In this document: piece by piece, positions 26,745 through 36,863 of the stretch | Position numbering within the stretch: position 1 is the stretch's first letter | Layout: every line of letters begins with the position of its first letter | Assembly: GCF_024198215.1 (NCBI RefSeq) | Contig: NZ_JAKCFA010000023.1 | Location: 141,689-205,688 of the forward strand | Direction: 5' to 3' | Origin: Myxococcus qinghaiensis | Lineage (GTDB): Bacteria > Myxococcota > Myxococcia > Myxococcales > Myxococcaceae | DNA: 64,000 bases | Program-made: the position numbers and the translations under genes | Notes under the pieces: generated by a model | The model's database searches: none | What the model saw: the letters and a program-made list of their open reading frames with translations, nothing else | What the model was told of the DNA's origin: nothing

Positions 26745-27095
26745 ATGACTGTCAGATACGACGCGGAAGTCATTCGCACGCATGCACAGGAACTCTATGA
26801 CCAGGCGCGGGGCATCGTCTTCGTGTGGGGCTTCATGGGGCTTGTCGGAGGAGGCATCGCTGGCGCGGTGCTCGACTCGGCGATGAAAAGCGGGCCGATA
26901 GGGGCCGTGGTCGTCGGCTGCATCGGAATGGTGCTGGGGGTCCGCTCGGCGAGGTCGCGGGCCTTTGTCCTCCAGCTCCAGGCGCAGCAGGTGCTGTGTC
27001 AGGTCGCCATCGAGGTGAACACGCGCCGGGCCGCCGATGCCATGGTGGCCGCCGCGAGTCCGCCAGAAGGCGCGCGGCTCACCCAGACAGGCTGA
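26745..27095 (+). CDS. Small membrane protein, unknown
   Basis: The 116-residue product begins TVRYDAEVIRTHAQELYDQA, a soluble amphipathic helix, followed by two close membrane segments (residues about 23-45 and 50-68) with glycines (GLVGGGIAGAVLDSAM). A cytosolic helical tail (LQAQQVLCQVAIEVNTRRAA) ends the protein. I recognise no family. GGGGAATCA precedes the ATG. It converges on the thioredoxin gene with an 18 bp gap containing the palindrome CACGGCGCCGTG. Confidence 0.7.
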   Translation: MTVRYDAEVIRTHAQELYDQARGIVFVWGFMGLVGGGIAGAVLDSAMKSGPIGAVVVGCIGMVLGVRSARSRAFVLQLQAQQVLCQVAIEVNTRRAADAMVAAASPPEGARLTQTG

Positions 27096-27113
27096 GCACG
27101 GCGCCGTGAGGCG

Positions 27114-27458
27114 TTACGCCGTCGGCAGGTGTTCGCGGACGACGCCGAGCCAGTACTCCTTGCCGTAGTACTGGCTCATCTTCCCGATGAGCTTCCCATC
27201 GCGGAAGAGCAGGAACGTGGGGATGCCGTAGAGGCCGAAGCGGTGGGCCAGCGACTCGTGCTGGTAGGCGTTCACCTTCACGACTCGCATCGGCGCTCCG
27301 TCCAGTTCCGAGAGGAGCATGGGTTCGGCCGCCGCGTAGATGTCGCAGTTCGGGCAGCCGTCACCCCAGAAGTCCACCACCACCAGCTCGCCCTTCGGCT
27401 CCATGACGAGCTGGTCGAAGTTCTCCGCCGTCCCCTCATAGCTCACGGGATGTGCCAT
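27114..27458 (-). CDS. Thioredoxin-family protein with CPNC active site
   Basis: The 114-residue cytosolic protein has the thioredoxin fold: VVVDFWGDGCPNC, the Lys strand (VVKVNAYQH) and the cis-Pro loop GIPTFLLFRDGKLIG (Pro80). The active site is Cys35-Pro-Asn-Cys38 instead of Cys-Gly-Pro-Cys, and the preceding motif is WGDG rather than WAPW or WAEW. The dithiol is intact, so it should still do thiol exchange, but at a different redox potential. A specialised reductase or chaperone role is more likely than housekeeping TrxA. It has no thioredoxin reductase gene beside it. Confidence 0.88.
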   Translation of the reverse strand: MAHPVSYEGTAENFDQLVMEPKGELVVVDFWGDGCPNCDIYAAAEPMLLSELDGAPMRVVKVNAYQHESLAHRFGLYGIPTFLLFRDGKLIGKMSQYYGKEYWLGVVREHLPTA

Positions 27459-27921
27459 GCCCCTTGCCTAACGGGTCGCTGTGCCGGCTTCAAGCCGGGC
27501 TCGACCAGGGTGACGTCCTTCGGGGGAGGGGGTGCGCCGGTCGTCATCCCGCCGGGTCCGCCCTGCTTCGCGTGGGGCTCGACGTGGCTCGTGTCGACGC
27601 CAGGACACAGGGGTTTGGGACAGGCGGGTCGGCCACGGGCGCGTCGTGGATCAGCGGAAGAGCGATGGGCCACCTGGGGTCTGGGACGGGGTCGGAGGCT
27701 GGGGCCCGGTGGCTCGGTGGCGGGTCCTCCTCCCGAGGGAGGGGATGGATGGAGCCCAGGCCGGGCGTTGTCAGGGTAGGTGGCCAGGAGGGGTCGGCGG
27801 GGCCCTACCTCTGGGGGCTGGATCATCCCGCGCGGGGGCGAATGAAAAGCCGAACAGGCGCACTGCGCGGGAGGGCACAGCCGCCGTAAGGTTGTGGCAA
27901 TGGTTGTGTCGTGGAGGGGTC
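27459..27921. other. Gene-free GC-rich stretch
   Basis: These 463 bp separate the divergent thioredoxin and SUKH/H1-like genes. Long frames cross it in several phases, but they lack ribosome binding sites and are very rich in Gly, Arg, Pro and Trp, as expected for non-coding G-rich DNA. The last 60 bp become less GC-rich before GTGGAGGGG at the SUKH gene start and probably contain its promoter. Nothing else is seen. Confidence 0.4.
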
Positions 27922-29364
27922 ATGCACGAGTGGTTGCAGGCACTGCGGAAGTCAGCGAAGGCAGCGTCATCGGGTGTGTCCGCGGATGAGGTCCGGTGGG
28001 CGGAGACGGAGTGTGGCGTTCCATTCCCAGAGGACCTCGGCCACCTGTACCTGTCCTTCAACGGGGGTGAGTTTCACGGAGACGTGAGCCTCTTCCCGCT
28101 GCATGGGCCCGAGGGCTCCGTGAGCGTGCTGGAGAAGACGCGGCTGAAGCTGGAGGGGCTCCCGGCGGCGGGCGTGTGGCGCATCGGGATGAAGGGGACT
28201 CACCGGCACCTGTTCTCCGCGCGCAAGTCGGCGATGGTGGAGCAGGGGGATGGGGGCGGGCCGCTGCCAGGCTGGGTCCAGGCGCTGGGTGACGAGGAAT
28301 GGATTTTCGGCACCTGGGAGGGCGAGAAGCGCGAGATGCGGCTGTACCGCACGTTGAAGGAGATGCTCGACGTGCTCGTGCCTCCGGCGGAGGTCGAGAG
28401 CTTCGGTGAGCGCACCTTCGCGCGGGCGCTGAACGCGGTGCTCCAGGGCGCGCTCTCTGGCGTCGCGGCGGACGACGAAGAAGAGGTGAAGGAGGAGGGC
28501 GTCGAGGAGGAGGTGCTCGTCGAGGCCGAAGAGGAAGAGGACCCGGGCGCTCAGCGCGAGCTGGCCTATGAGTACGACGACGACATGTCGCGCGGACGGA
28601 AGGGCGACGAAAGTGTCGGGTTCGGAAAGAGTGGCGCGAAGGTCGGTGGTGGGAAGAAGGCTCCGTTGAAGGCGGCGGTGACGCAAGTGGAGCTCTTCGT
28701 GCGGCCGACGATGCAGGAGGCGCTGCGCAAGGAGCTGGGGCCCGAGAAGAAGGCGCCCAAGAAGAAGCCGTCCGCTGCCCAGGCGCCGGAGACGAAGTCC
28801 CTCGCCGAGCCTGTCGCGAAGAAGGCCAAGGCGAAGGAGGCCGTGCTGCCCGTCGAGGTGAAGCCTGCGAGTCCTCCTCCGGCCGAGCCTGTCGCGAAGA
28901 AGGCCAAGGCGAAGGAGGCCGTGACGCCCGCCGGGGTGAAGCCGGCGAGTGCTCCTCAGGCCGAGCCTGTTGCGAAGAAGGCCAAGGCGAAGGAGGTGGC
29001 TACTCCACTGGCGCTGGCGCCTGTGACGAGCGCTGTGAACAAGGCCGCCGGCAAGGAGCCCGCAGCGAAGAAGGCGCCTGCGAAGGTGGCCGCCGAGAAG
29101 AAGGTACCGGCGAAGGCACCGGCGAAGAAGCCTGCCGCGAAGAAGGCACCGGCGAAGAAGCCTGCCGCGAAGAAGGCACCGGCGAAGAAGCCTGCCGCGA
29201 AGAGGGCACCGGCCAAGTCCGCCGTGAAGAAGCCTGCCTCGAAGAAGGCAGTGGCCAAGGGTGCCGCGAAGAAGGCGGGTGCCAAGAAGGTCGCCGCGAA
29301 GAAGGCAGTGACCAAGAGCACTGCGAAGAAGGCCCCTACCAAGAAGGCCAAGACGCGGAGGTAG
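27922..29364 (+). CDS. SUKH-domain protein fused to a histone-H1-like Lys/Ala tail
   Basis: The 480-residue protein starts at ATG 27922 with GTGGAGGGG upstream. Residues about 1-155 look like a SMI1/KNR4 (SUKH) domain: ADEVRWAETECGVPFPEDLG, HLYLSFNGGEF and the core FPLHGPEG. A strongly acidic block follows (about 188-215, EEEVKEEGVEEEVLVEAEEE). Residues about 235-480 are highly basic: three repeats headed AEPVAKKAKAKEA, then many AKKAPAKKPA units as in bacterial histone-H1-like proteins. The tail should bind nucleic acid. SUKH domains usually act as immunity or protein-interaction modules. The combination is unusual, and I infer a nucleoid-associated or sequestered immunity-like protein. Confidence 0.8.
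   Translation: MHEWLQALRKSAKAASSGVSADEVRWAETECGVPFPEDLGHLYLSFNGGEFHGDVSLFPLHGPEGSVSVLEKTRLKLEGLPAAGVWRIGMKGTHRHLFSARKSAMVEQGDGGGPLPGWVQALGDEEWIFGTWEGEKREMRLYRTLKEMLDVLVPPAEVESFGERTFARALNAVLQGALSGVAADDEEEVKEEGVEEEVLVEAEEEEDPGAQRELAYEYDDDMSRGRKGDESVGFGKSGAKVGGGKKAPLKAAVTQVELFVRPTMQEALRKELGPEKKAPKKKPSAAQAPETKSLAEPVAKKAKAKEAVLPVEVKPASPPPAEPVAKKAKAKEAVTPAGVKPASAPQAEPVAKKAKAKEVATPLALAPVTSAVNKAAGKEPAAKKAPAKVAAEKKVPAKAPAKKPAAKKAPAKKPAAKKAPAKKPAAKRAPAKSAVKKPASKKAVAKGAAKKAGAKKVAAKKAVTKSTAKKAPTKKAKTRR
29116..29205 (+). repeat. Three tandem 30 bp repeats inside the H1-like tail
   Basis: Three consecutive 30 bp copies (29116-29145, 29146-29175, 29176-29205) encode the decapeptide APAKKPAAKK. The third differs by one base near its end. 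They should be prone to slipped-strand expansion and contraction, changing tail length in 10-residue steps. Confidence 0.85.
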
Positions 29365-29528
29365 TCACTCCTCGTATCCACGCGCGGCCCCTCGATTCAG
29401 CAAGGGGTCGCTCGTGGGCTCGGGGCGAGGCGGCTCCCTGAGGTAGGCAATACGAGAAGACCGTCTCGACGTCAGCTTGGCGACTCCTCGCCGTTCCTCA
29501 CCCTCAAGGGAACTTCTGGGAGGAAGCA

Positions 29529-29609
29529 ATGACGAGGGATGCTCTGCACGCGCTCGAAGGCTGGCTTGCCAATCACTCCAACGGAGAGTGGGAACACCAG
29601 CGCGGGTGA
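29529..29609 (+). pseudogene. Truncated N-terminus resembling an Imm53 immunity protein
   Basis: A strong GGGAGGAAGCA ribosome binding site precedes ATG 29529, and the frame codes for 26 residues (MTRDALHALEGWLANHSNGE, WEHQRG) before TGA. The pattern W-L-x5-N-G-E-W-E-H-Q-x-G matches my memory of the Imm53 family start, where G-V/I and then T-L-D-N-P-G-W follow. Here those are lost. I infer a decayed immunity gene. It could also be a genuine 26-residue peptide. The upstream neighbour carries a SUKH domain, another immunity-type fold. Confidence 0.4.
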
Positions 29610-29677
29610 GGGCGGTGGGGGCAGCGGGCTCGGGCCTCTTCAGCCCGGCCTCGCCATCCCATCGGTGGCTCCGTGAG

Positions 29678-29950
29678 TCAGCTCTCCGGAAGCTGATCCC
29701 TGCGCGCGGGGCGCAAGCGCTCCTCGGGCTGGGCCGTCAGCTCCACTTCGTCCTCTTCCTCGTCACCCCGGCGGAACTCATGAATCTGGTCCGGCAGGAT
29801 GTCTCGGAAGTCCGGCTCCTCCTCCAGCGGCGGAGTCGCCGCCATGTCCTGGTCGGAGATGTTGATCTCCTCCTCACCGGTGTCCTGATTCACATGGCGC
29901 AATGAGGTGGACTCGCCCACGTCCTCCGAACCGAGCTTCTTGAATCGCAT
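29678..29950 (-). CDS. Small acidic protein, unknown
   Basis: The 90-residue protein starts at ATG 29950 after GCGAGGAGACACC. It is hydrophilic and rich in Asp/Glu (DTGEEEINISDQDMAATPPL, FRRGDEEEDEVELTAQPEER), with no membrane segment or Cys, so it is probably a disordered cytosolic protein. It is not similar to anything I know. A single promoter would have to lie in the 108 bp up to the SanA/YdcF-like gene. Confidence 0.6.
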   Translation of the reverse strand: MRFKKLGSEDVGESTSLRHVNQDTGEEEINISDQDMAATPPLEEEPDFRDILPDQIHEFRRGDEEEDEVELTAQPEERLRPARRDQLPES

Positions 29951-30058
29951 GGTGTCTCCTCGCTCAAGCGGGGTGGGCCGGCCGCCGTGTTTCAACAATG
30001 AGAACCCGCGAGCACGGCCGCAATTCGTGCCGCCCGCCCGCCTGCCGGGCTCGACGGC

Positions 30059-30706
30059 TCAGCCCTTCGGGAACGCCGCGCGGCCCGTGGGGTAGACGGG
30101 CTCCACCTTCAGCACCACCATGCCCAGCGCCAGCACGCGCGACAGCGTCTCGCGCACGGTGTAGCGCCAGGGCGTCGAGCGCCCCTCGTCAGCCGCCACA
30201 CCCCACGCGTCGATGCCCACCGAGTTGGCGATGAACAACGCCCGGGGCAGGTGGAAGCGCTGGGTGACGAGCAGCGCCTGGCTCGCTCCGAATACGCCGC
30301 GCGCCCGCAGGCAGCTGTCGTAGGTGGACAGCCCCGCCTCGTCGCCCAGCACCGCGGACTCCGGCACGCCGCGCTCCAGCAGATAGCGCCGCATGGCTCG
30401 CGTCTCGTGGTGGAAGGGCTTCACCTCGTCCCCGCTCACCAGCACCGCGCGCACCTTGCCCTCGCGCCACAGCGCCATCGCCATGTCCAACCGCTGGGCG
30501 AGCACCGGAGAGGGCACCGCGCCCGGTGCCAGCCCCGCGCCGAAGACGAGCGCCACCGGCGCGGACGGCGCCTGGGCCAGCGACACGATGCGCTCCTCGT
30601 AGCTCACCCGCACCAGGTGCGAGGTGACGAGCAGGCCCACCGTGCCCACGAGCAGGAGGATGAGGGCCCTGCGCGCCCAGATACCGCTCGCTCGGGTTGG
30701 CTTCAT
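30059..30706 (-). CDS. SanA/YdcF-like DUF218 membrane protein
   Basis: The 215-residue protein has one N-terminal helix (LILLLVGTVGLLVTSHLV) and a DUF218 domain. Signature pieces are ALVFGAGL, a DMAMALWREGKVRAVLVSGD strand-loop, HHETRAMRRYLLERGVPESA, and STYDSCLRARGVFGASQALL ending in VTQRFHLPRALFIAN. This is the SanA/YdcF group linked to cell-envelope integrity and vancomycin sensitivity in enterics. The precise reaction is unknown. Start ATG 30706 is preferred. An in-frame GTG at 30721 is the alternative. Confidence 0.85.
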   Translation of the reverse strand: MKPTRASGIWARRALILLLVGTVGLLVTSHLVRVSYEERIVSLAQAPSAPVALVFGAGLAPGAVPSPVLAQRLDMAMALWREGKVRAVLVSGDEVKPFHHETRAMRRYLLERGVPESAVLGDEAGLSTYDSCLRARGVFGASQALLVTQRFHLPRALFIANSVGIDAWGVAADEGRSTPWRYTVRETLSRVLALGMVVLKVEPVYPTGRAAFPKG

Positions 30707-30786
30707 GGACCCTGGAACCACCGCTCCAGAGGCGCCATTGTGTTACGGCCGACCGCCCTCGCAAAGCCCCGTGTGGGCTGCCTGCG

Positions 30787-31218
30787 TCAAAGGAGCGCGT
30801 CCGCCTGGGGAGCGGCCAGCCCTGGCAACAGCCGCCGCAGCGTCTCCAGGAGCCGCTTGGGCTCCACCGGCTTGGGCAGGAAGGCCGCCACGCCCTGGCT
30901 CGCCGCGTACACCGCCCTGTCGCGAGGGCTCATGTCCGCCGTCTCCGCCGACAGGATGACCACCGGCACCCTGGAGAGCGCCGGGTCGGTGCGCCGCGCC
31001 GTCAGCACCCGGTGGCCGTCCAGCACCGGCAGCCCCATGTCCAACAGGATGAGGGAGGGCGGCTGCGGGCCCGCCAGGTGCGCCAGCGCCTCCCGGCCGT
31101 CGCCCGCCACGCGGACCTCGTAGCCCTGCAGCTCCAGGTAGGCCTGGAGCGCCTCGCGGATATCCACGTCGTCCTCGACGATGAGCAGGGGTCCACCGGC
31201 GGTGACTGCTGAGACCAT
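30787..31218 (-). CDS. Single-domain response regulator
   Basis: The 143-residue protein is a stand-alone receiver. The acidic pair is in LLIVEDDVDI (Glu15/Asp16), the phosphoacceptor is Asp60 (LILLDMGLPVLDG), the switch Ser is Ser90 (VVILSAE) and Lys116 is in FLPKPVEP. All key residues are present, so it should be phosphorylated by a histidine kinase and act through protein contacts because no output domain exists. ATG 31218 is chosen because the receiver starts close after it. No kinase gene is adjacent. It is divergent from atpG. Confidence 0.9.
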   Translation of the reverse strand: MVSAVTAGGPLLIVEDDVDIREALQAYLELQGYEVRVAGDGREALAHLAGPQPPSLILLDMGLPVLDGHRVLTARRTDPALSRVPVVILSAETADMSPRDRAVYAASQGVAAFLPKPVEPKRLLETLRRLLPGLAAPQADALL

Positions 31219-31343
31219 GCCCTGGAAGGTAAGGGGTCCGCCCACCACCGACAGCATGGGGGGTGCCCGCCCGGCAGCCCTCCGCCGGAGCTTGCGGGAA
31301 GCACCCCGGGTCGCGTGTCGGGAAAACCCCGGCAGGACTGCCG

Positions 31344-31372
31344 TTGACCGGCTTGCGGCCCGCTTATATAGG
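31344..31372 (+). promoter_or_regulatory. Sigma-70-type promoter for atpG
   Basis: TTGACC (31344-31349) and TATAGG (31367-31372) are separated by 17 bp and stand about 75 bp before the atpG start, inside an AT-richer TTATATA patch in an otherwise GC-rich gap. Confidence 0.5.
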
Positions 31373-31447
31373 GGGCCCCGCCGTCAGACTGCCTTGCTCC
31401 CACCCGGGCGCACCTGGGCAGAACGTCCCACAGGAGTCCTCCGTCCC

Positions 31448-32329
<882 letters not shown>

Positions 32330-32355
32330 TCCTCGCCTCGCGTCGCAGCGCCCTC

Positions 32356-32385
32356 GGGCCCGCCCCCATTTTTGGGTGCGGGCCC
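32356..32385 (+). terminator. Hairpin after atpG
   Basis: Arms GGGCCCGC (32356-32363) and GCGGGCCC (32378-32385) form a perfect 8 bp stem, extended inside by CCC/GGG, with an ATTTTT loop. It is 26 bp after the atpG stop and followed by TTCGCGTTT. It may end or attenuate transcription between atpG and the SPFH gene. Confidence 0.6.
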
Positions 32386-32439
32386 TTCGCGTTTAAAGGC
32401 CTTCGCGAGCGCGCGTGGGTTGCGTGCGAGGAGGGCCGC

Positions 32440-33237
32440 GTGAAGCAGCGACTGTGGGTGGTGCTGGGCCTGTTGTGCATCAGCGGGTGTGCCTGTGAGA
32501 CGGTGTCCAGCGGCCACGGGGGCATCGGCTTCGACTCGTTCGGCAGCGGCACCCAGCGCGAGCCCTATGGGGAAGGCCTGCACGTGCTCAGGCCGGGCAA
32601 GTCGCTCATCACCTACGACTTGCGCGTCCAGGAGATGAAGGACGAGCTGAGCGTGCTCTCCAACAACGGCCTGGATTTGAAGGTGGACTCCAGTGTGCGC
32701 TACCGGGTGGACCCGACGAAGCTCTTCGAGCTGCACACCCAGACGGGTCCCCGCTACGCGGACATCCTCATCGCCCCCATCGCCCGCTCGGAGGCGCGCA
32801 AGGTGTTCGGCCGGTACGCCCCGGAGGAGATCTACTCCACGAAGCGCGAGCAGATTGAGAAGGAGATCCAGGACGAGGTGTCGCGGGCCCTGCAGGGCAA
32901 GCACGTCGTCGTGGAGGCCATCCTCGTCCGGGACGTCACCCTGCCGGCCGCTATCCGGGAGGCCATCGCCGACAAGCTGGCCGAGGAGCAGCGCAGCCAG
33001 AAGATGCGCTTCACCCTGGACAAGGAGCGCCAGGAGGCCGAGCGCCGGCAGATCGAAGCCGAGGGCATCGCCAGGTACCAGGACATCGTCCGCCAGGGCC
33101 TCACCGAGGAGTACCTGCGCTTCAAGGGCATCGAGGCCACGGAGAAGCTCGCCTCCAGCCCCAACGCCAAGGTCGTCGTCGTGGGCGGCGGCTCGAAGGG
33201 CAACCTGCCGCTCGTCTATCAGGTGGACGGGAAGTAG
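32440..33237 (+). CDS. Prohibitin/SPFH-family lipoprotein
   Basis: The 265-residue protein starts at GTG 32440 (GAGGAGGG upstream). It has a lipobox (LLCISGCAC), then an SPFH/band-7 domain (GKSLITYDLRVQEM, DLKVDSSVRYRVDPTKLFEL, VRDVTLPAAIREAI) and an Ala/Glu/Arg coiled coil (EEQRSQKMRFTLDKERQEAE). SPFH proteins form large membrane rings that protect or organise membrane proteins, for example the FtsH protease in the case of HflK/C. A lipid-anchored, possibly periplasmic version inside an ATP synthase cluster is unusual. It might assist F0F1 assembly, which is inference from position only. Confidence 0.88.
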   Translation: MKQRLWVVLGLLCISGCACETVSSGHGGIGFDSFGSGTQREPYGEGLHVLRPGKSLITYDLRVQEMKDELSVLSNNGLDLKVDSSVRYRVDPTKLFELHTQTGPRYADILIAPIARSEARKVFGRYAPEEIYSTKREQIEKEIQDEVSRALQGKHVVVEAILVRDVTLPAAIREAIADKLAEEQRSQKMRFTLDKERQEAERRQIEAEGIARYQDIVRQGLTEEYLRFKGIEATEKLASSPNAKVVVVGGGSKGNLPLVYQVDGK

Positions 33238-33303
33238 CCGGGGGGTTGGCGCCGGGGGCGTGGATCCGCTAAGCGGGACTTACCGGTCAGGACCCCGGGA
33301 GGC

Positions 33304-33332
33304 TTGATTCTAGGGAAGGCCCCCGGTAAAGG
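33304..33332 (+). promoter_or_regulatory. Candidate promoter for atpD
   Basis: TTGATT (33304-33309) and TAAAGG (33327-33332) have 17 bp spacing, 81 bp before the atpD start. It may let atpD and atpC be expressed apart from atpG. The match is moderate and based only on sequence. Confidence 0.35.
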
Positions 33333-33413
33333 GGCACCGCCCTCCCACCCGGGCCGAAATTTGATGACGGGCACGGCGCCGGCCGCTCCCCCTCACGAGG
33401 CAGACGAAATCCC

Positions 33414-34856
<1,443 letters not shown>

Positions 34857-34887
34857 ACTCGGTTCCCACTCGCTTTCCGAGGTGACC

Positions 34888-35457
34888 ATGCGTCACGCGG
34901 CGCTCGCCCTGTTCCTCTGTGTCCTGTCGCTCCCCGCCGTCGCGGAGGAGCGAAAGGGCCGAGCCCGGGTGAGCGCCAACGGCTTGTACAGCGTGCGCAT
35001 GGTGGACCTGGGGCCGGGCAAGTGCCGGCTCGAGGTGACGAAGGAGAGCGGACCCGTCTGGCAGCTCGAGCAGTGCGTGGGGACGGTGGACGACTACTAC
35101 TTCGTCTCCAACGACGGCGAGCGCGTCTGGGTGCTGTGGCCCCTGGTGGAGAAGGGGAAGGGGAAGGAAGAGCCGGCGCCGAGGCGGGGCAAGGCGAGGA
35201 AGCCCAAGGGTCCTCCGGGCTGGGCCGTGAACGTGCTGGTGGCGGGGCAGTACGGCCGCGACGGGCAGCGCGTCCTGGAGCGGCGGCTGACGGACCTGGT
35301 TCCCGCCAAGCAGCTCACCGAGGTGCGCCAGATGACCCACCACTTGAAGTGGGTGGAGGGCACGCTCGGCATCCCCGGCAAGGGGCCTCGGTTGACGGAC
35401 GGCGGGGTGGTGGAGTTCGAGCCGGTGGGTGGAACCACCCAGCAGCTCCATTTCTGA
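34888..35457 (+). CDS. Periplasmic protein, unknown, between atpD and atpC
   Basis: The 189-residue protein starts at ATG 34888 (GAGGTG upstream) with a signal peptide (HAALALFLCVLSLPAVAEE). The mature part begins with a beta-rich segment (VSANGLYSVRMVDLGPGKCR, LEVTKESGPVWQLEQCVGTV) with two Cys, then a Lys/Gly-rich linker (EKGKGKEEPAPRRGKARKPK) and a C-terminal region. It should act in the periplasm. The genes on both sides are ATP synthase subunits, so it is co-transcribed with them. No known family. Confidence 0.78.
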   Translation: MRHAALALFLCVLSLPAVAEERKGRARVSANGLYSVRMVDLGPGKCRLEVTKESGPVWQLEQCVGTVDDYYFVSNDGERVWVLWPLVEKGKGKEEPAPRRGKARKPKGPPGWAVNVLVAGQYGRDGQRVLERRLTDLVPAKQLTEVRQMTHHLKWVEGTLGIPGKGPRLTDGGVVEFEPVGGTTQQLHF

Positions 35458-35479
35458 TTTGGGTAGTGCGAGGAGCCTC

Positions 35480-35893
35480 ATGGCCAAGCTGACTGTGGAG
35501 ATTGTCACCCCCGAGAAGCGCATCCTGTCGGTGCAGGCCGACGAGGCCATCGTGCCCGGCGGCAAGGGTCTGTTTGGCGTGCGGCCGGGGCACACCCCCT
35601 TCCTGTCGCTGATGGAGCCGGGCCCGCTGACGCTCATCGAGGCCGGCAAGCGCGACGCGTACTTCGTCGCTGGCGGCTTCGTGGAAGTGGCCAACGACAA
35701 GGTGCTGGTGCTGGCGGACGCCGCGGAGCACGTGTCCGGCATCGACGTGGAGGGCGCGCGCAAGCGTCTGTCCGACGCGCAGGAGCGCCTCAAGGGCCTG
35801 TCCTCCGAGGACGCCCGCTACGAGCTGGAGCAGGCCACGGTGCGTCGCGAGGCGGCCCGCATCGGCGCCGCGTCCACGGCCGCCCGGGGCTGA
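35480..35893 (+). CDS. atpC: ATP synthase F1 epsilon subunit
   Basis: The 137-residue subunit starts at ATG 35480, right after GAGGAGCC. The N-terminal beta sandwich is AKLTVEIVTPEKRILSVQAD, then GKGLFGVRPGHTPFLSLMEP, and the C-terminal helical hairpin includes DARYELEQATVRREAARIGA. It inhibits ATP hydrolysis and links gamma to the c-ring. It is 22 bp downstream of the periplasmic-protein gene, in the same transcription unit as atpD. Confidence 0.95.
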   Translation: MAKLTVEIVTPEKRILSVQADEAIVPGGKGLFGVRPGHTPFLSLMEPGPLTLIEAGKRDAYFVAGGFVEVANDKVLVLADAAEHVSGIDVEGARKRLSDAQERLKGLSSEDARYELEQATVRREAARIGAASTAARG

Positions 35894-35908
35894 GTCAGCG
35901 TCCTGGCC

Positions 35909-36586
35909 TCAGGGCCAGGACAGCCCCAGCGACTTCTCGAAGCCCCGCCGGCCCTCGACGGTGAGCCGCACTCCGCGGCCCTCGGGCCGGCGTGCAATCC
36001 AGCGCAGCGCGAAGAGGCGCTCCGCCAGCGCGGCGCCCAGCGCCCCACCGACGTGGGCGCGGCGCTCGCTCCAGTCCAGGCAGCGGCGCGCGAAGGCGCG
36101 GCGGCCCTGGGACAGCTCCTCCAGGTCCACGCCCCACTTCGTCATGAAGCGCTCGCCCGAGGCAGTGAGCGCGTAGCTGTCCTCGCTGGACTCCAGGAGT
36201 CCGCGTTGCTCCAGGCCCTCGGCCATCGCCACGCCCAGCGTGCCCGCCAGGTGGTCGTAGCAGGTGCGCGCGAAGCGGAGCGGCTCCGGGACGCGTACGG
36301 GCGCCACGCGCGTGGGCACGAGCAGGCTGAGCGCCTCCAGGGCGCGCGCGACGTCGGGGCTGGCGAGCCGGTAGTAGCGGTGCCGGCCCTGGACCTCCAC
36401 GCGGACCAGGTTTCCCTCCAACAGCTTCGCCAGGTGTCCGCTCGCCGTCTGCGGGGAGATGCCCGCTTCGCGTGCGAGCTCTCCCGCCGTGCGCGCGGGC
36501 CCTTCGAGCAGGCGCGAGAGCATGCCCGCGCGTGTGGCGTCTCCGATGAGCGAGGCGGTGAGGGCGAGGTCGATGGGATGGGGCAT
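35909..36586 (-). CDS. ArsR-family winged-helix regulator with C-terminal extension
   Basis: The 225-residue protein starts at ATG 36586. Residues 1-80 form an ArsR-type helix-turn-helix (LIGDATRAGMLSRLLEGPAR, ISPQTASGHLAKLLEGNLVR, VQGRHRYYRL). A longer C-terminal part (about 100-225) contains RFARTCYDHLAGTLGVAMAE and a second winged-helix-like segment (SEDSYALTASGERFMTKWGV). This extended build occurs in ArsR regulators controlling stress or transporter genes. The N-terminal part has no obvious metal-binding Cys cluster, so a thiol or small organic signal seems more likely than a metal. It converges on atpC. Confidence 0.85.
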   Translation of the reverse strand: MPHPIDLALTASLIGDATRAGMLSRLLEGPARTAGELAREAGISPQTASGHLAKLLEGNLVRVEVQGRHRYYRLASPDVARALEALSLLVPTRVAPVRVPEPLRFARTCYDHLAGTLGVAMAEGLEQRGLLESSEDSYALTASGERFMTKWGVDLEELSQGRRAFARRCLDWSERRAHVGGALGAALAERLFALRWIARRPEGRGVRLTVEGRRGFEKSLGLSWP

Positions 36587-36593
36587 GACGGGA

Positions 36594-36732
36594 GCTTGCG
36601 CACGGAGCGTACCAGGACGTTTCGGTGTGCGCCGAAGCGTGGCCGAACCTGGAGCGCACGCGGGAGGCCGTGGTGAACCTGCCCTCCGCGTCCTTGTGGC
36701 CTCAAGTCGAACGCTGGTGGCCCCTGCTCTAA
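36594..36732 (+). pseudogene. Protein-like C-terminal remnant before the hemoglobin operon
   Basis: The plus-strand frame reads LAHGAYQDVSVCAEAWPNLE then RTREAVVNLPSASLWPQVER and WWPLL before TAA 36730-36732. The composition is that of a real protein end, but there is no start and the minus-strand ArsR gene begins right at its left. A second piece in the next frame (NVFRHDVGTSAALGRNFRAE) follows directly to TGA about 36799. I infer debris of one or two former genes, family unknown. Confidence 0.3.
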
Positions 36733-36863
36733 CGTGTTCCGCCACGACGTCGGCACCAGCGCGGCCCTGGGCCGCAACTTCCGCGCGGAGACGTGAATCC
36801 CCCACGACGGCGCCTCCAGGGCCCCGCCTGATTCCATCGATTCAACCGCCTTGTCCGACGAAG

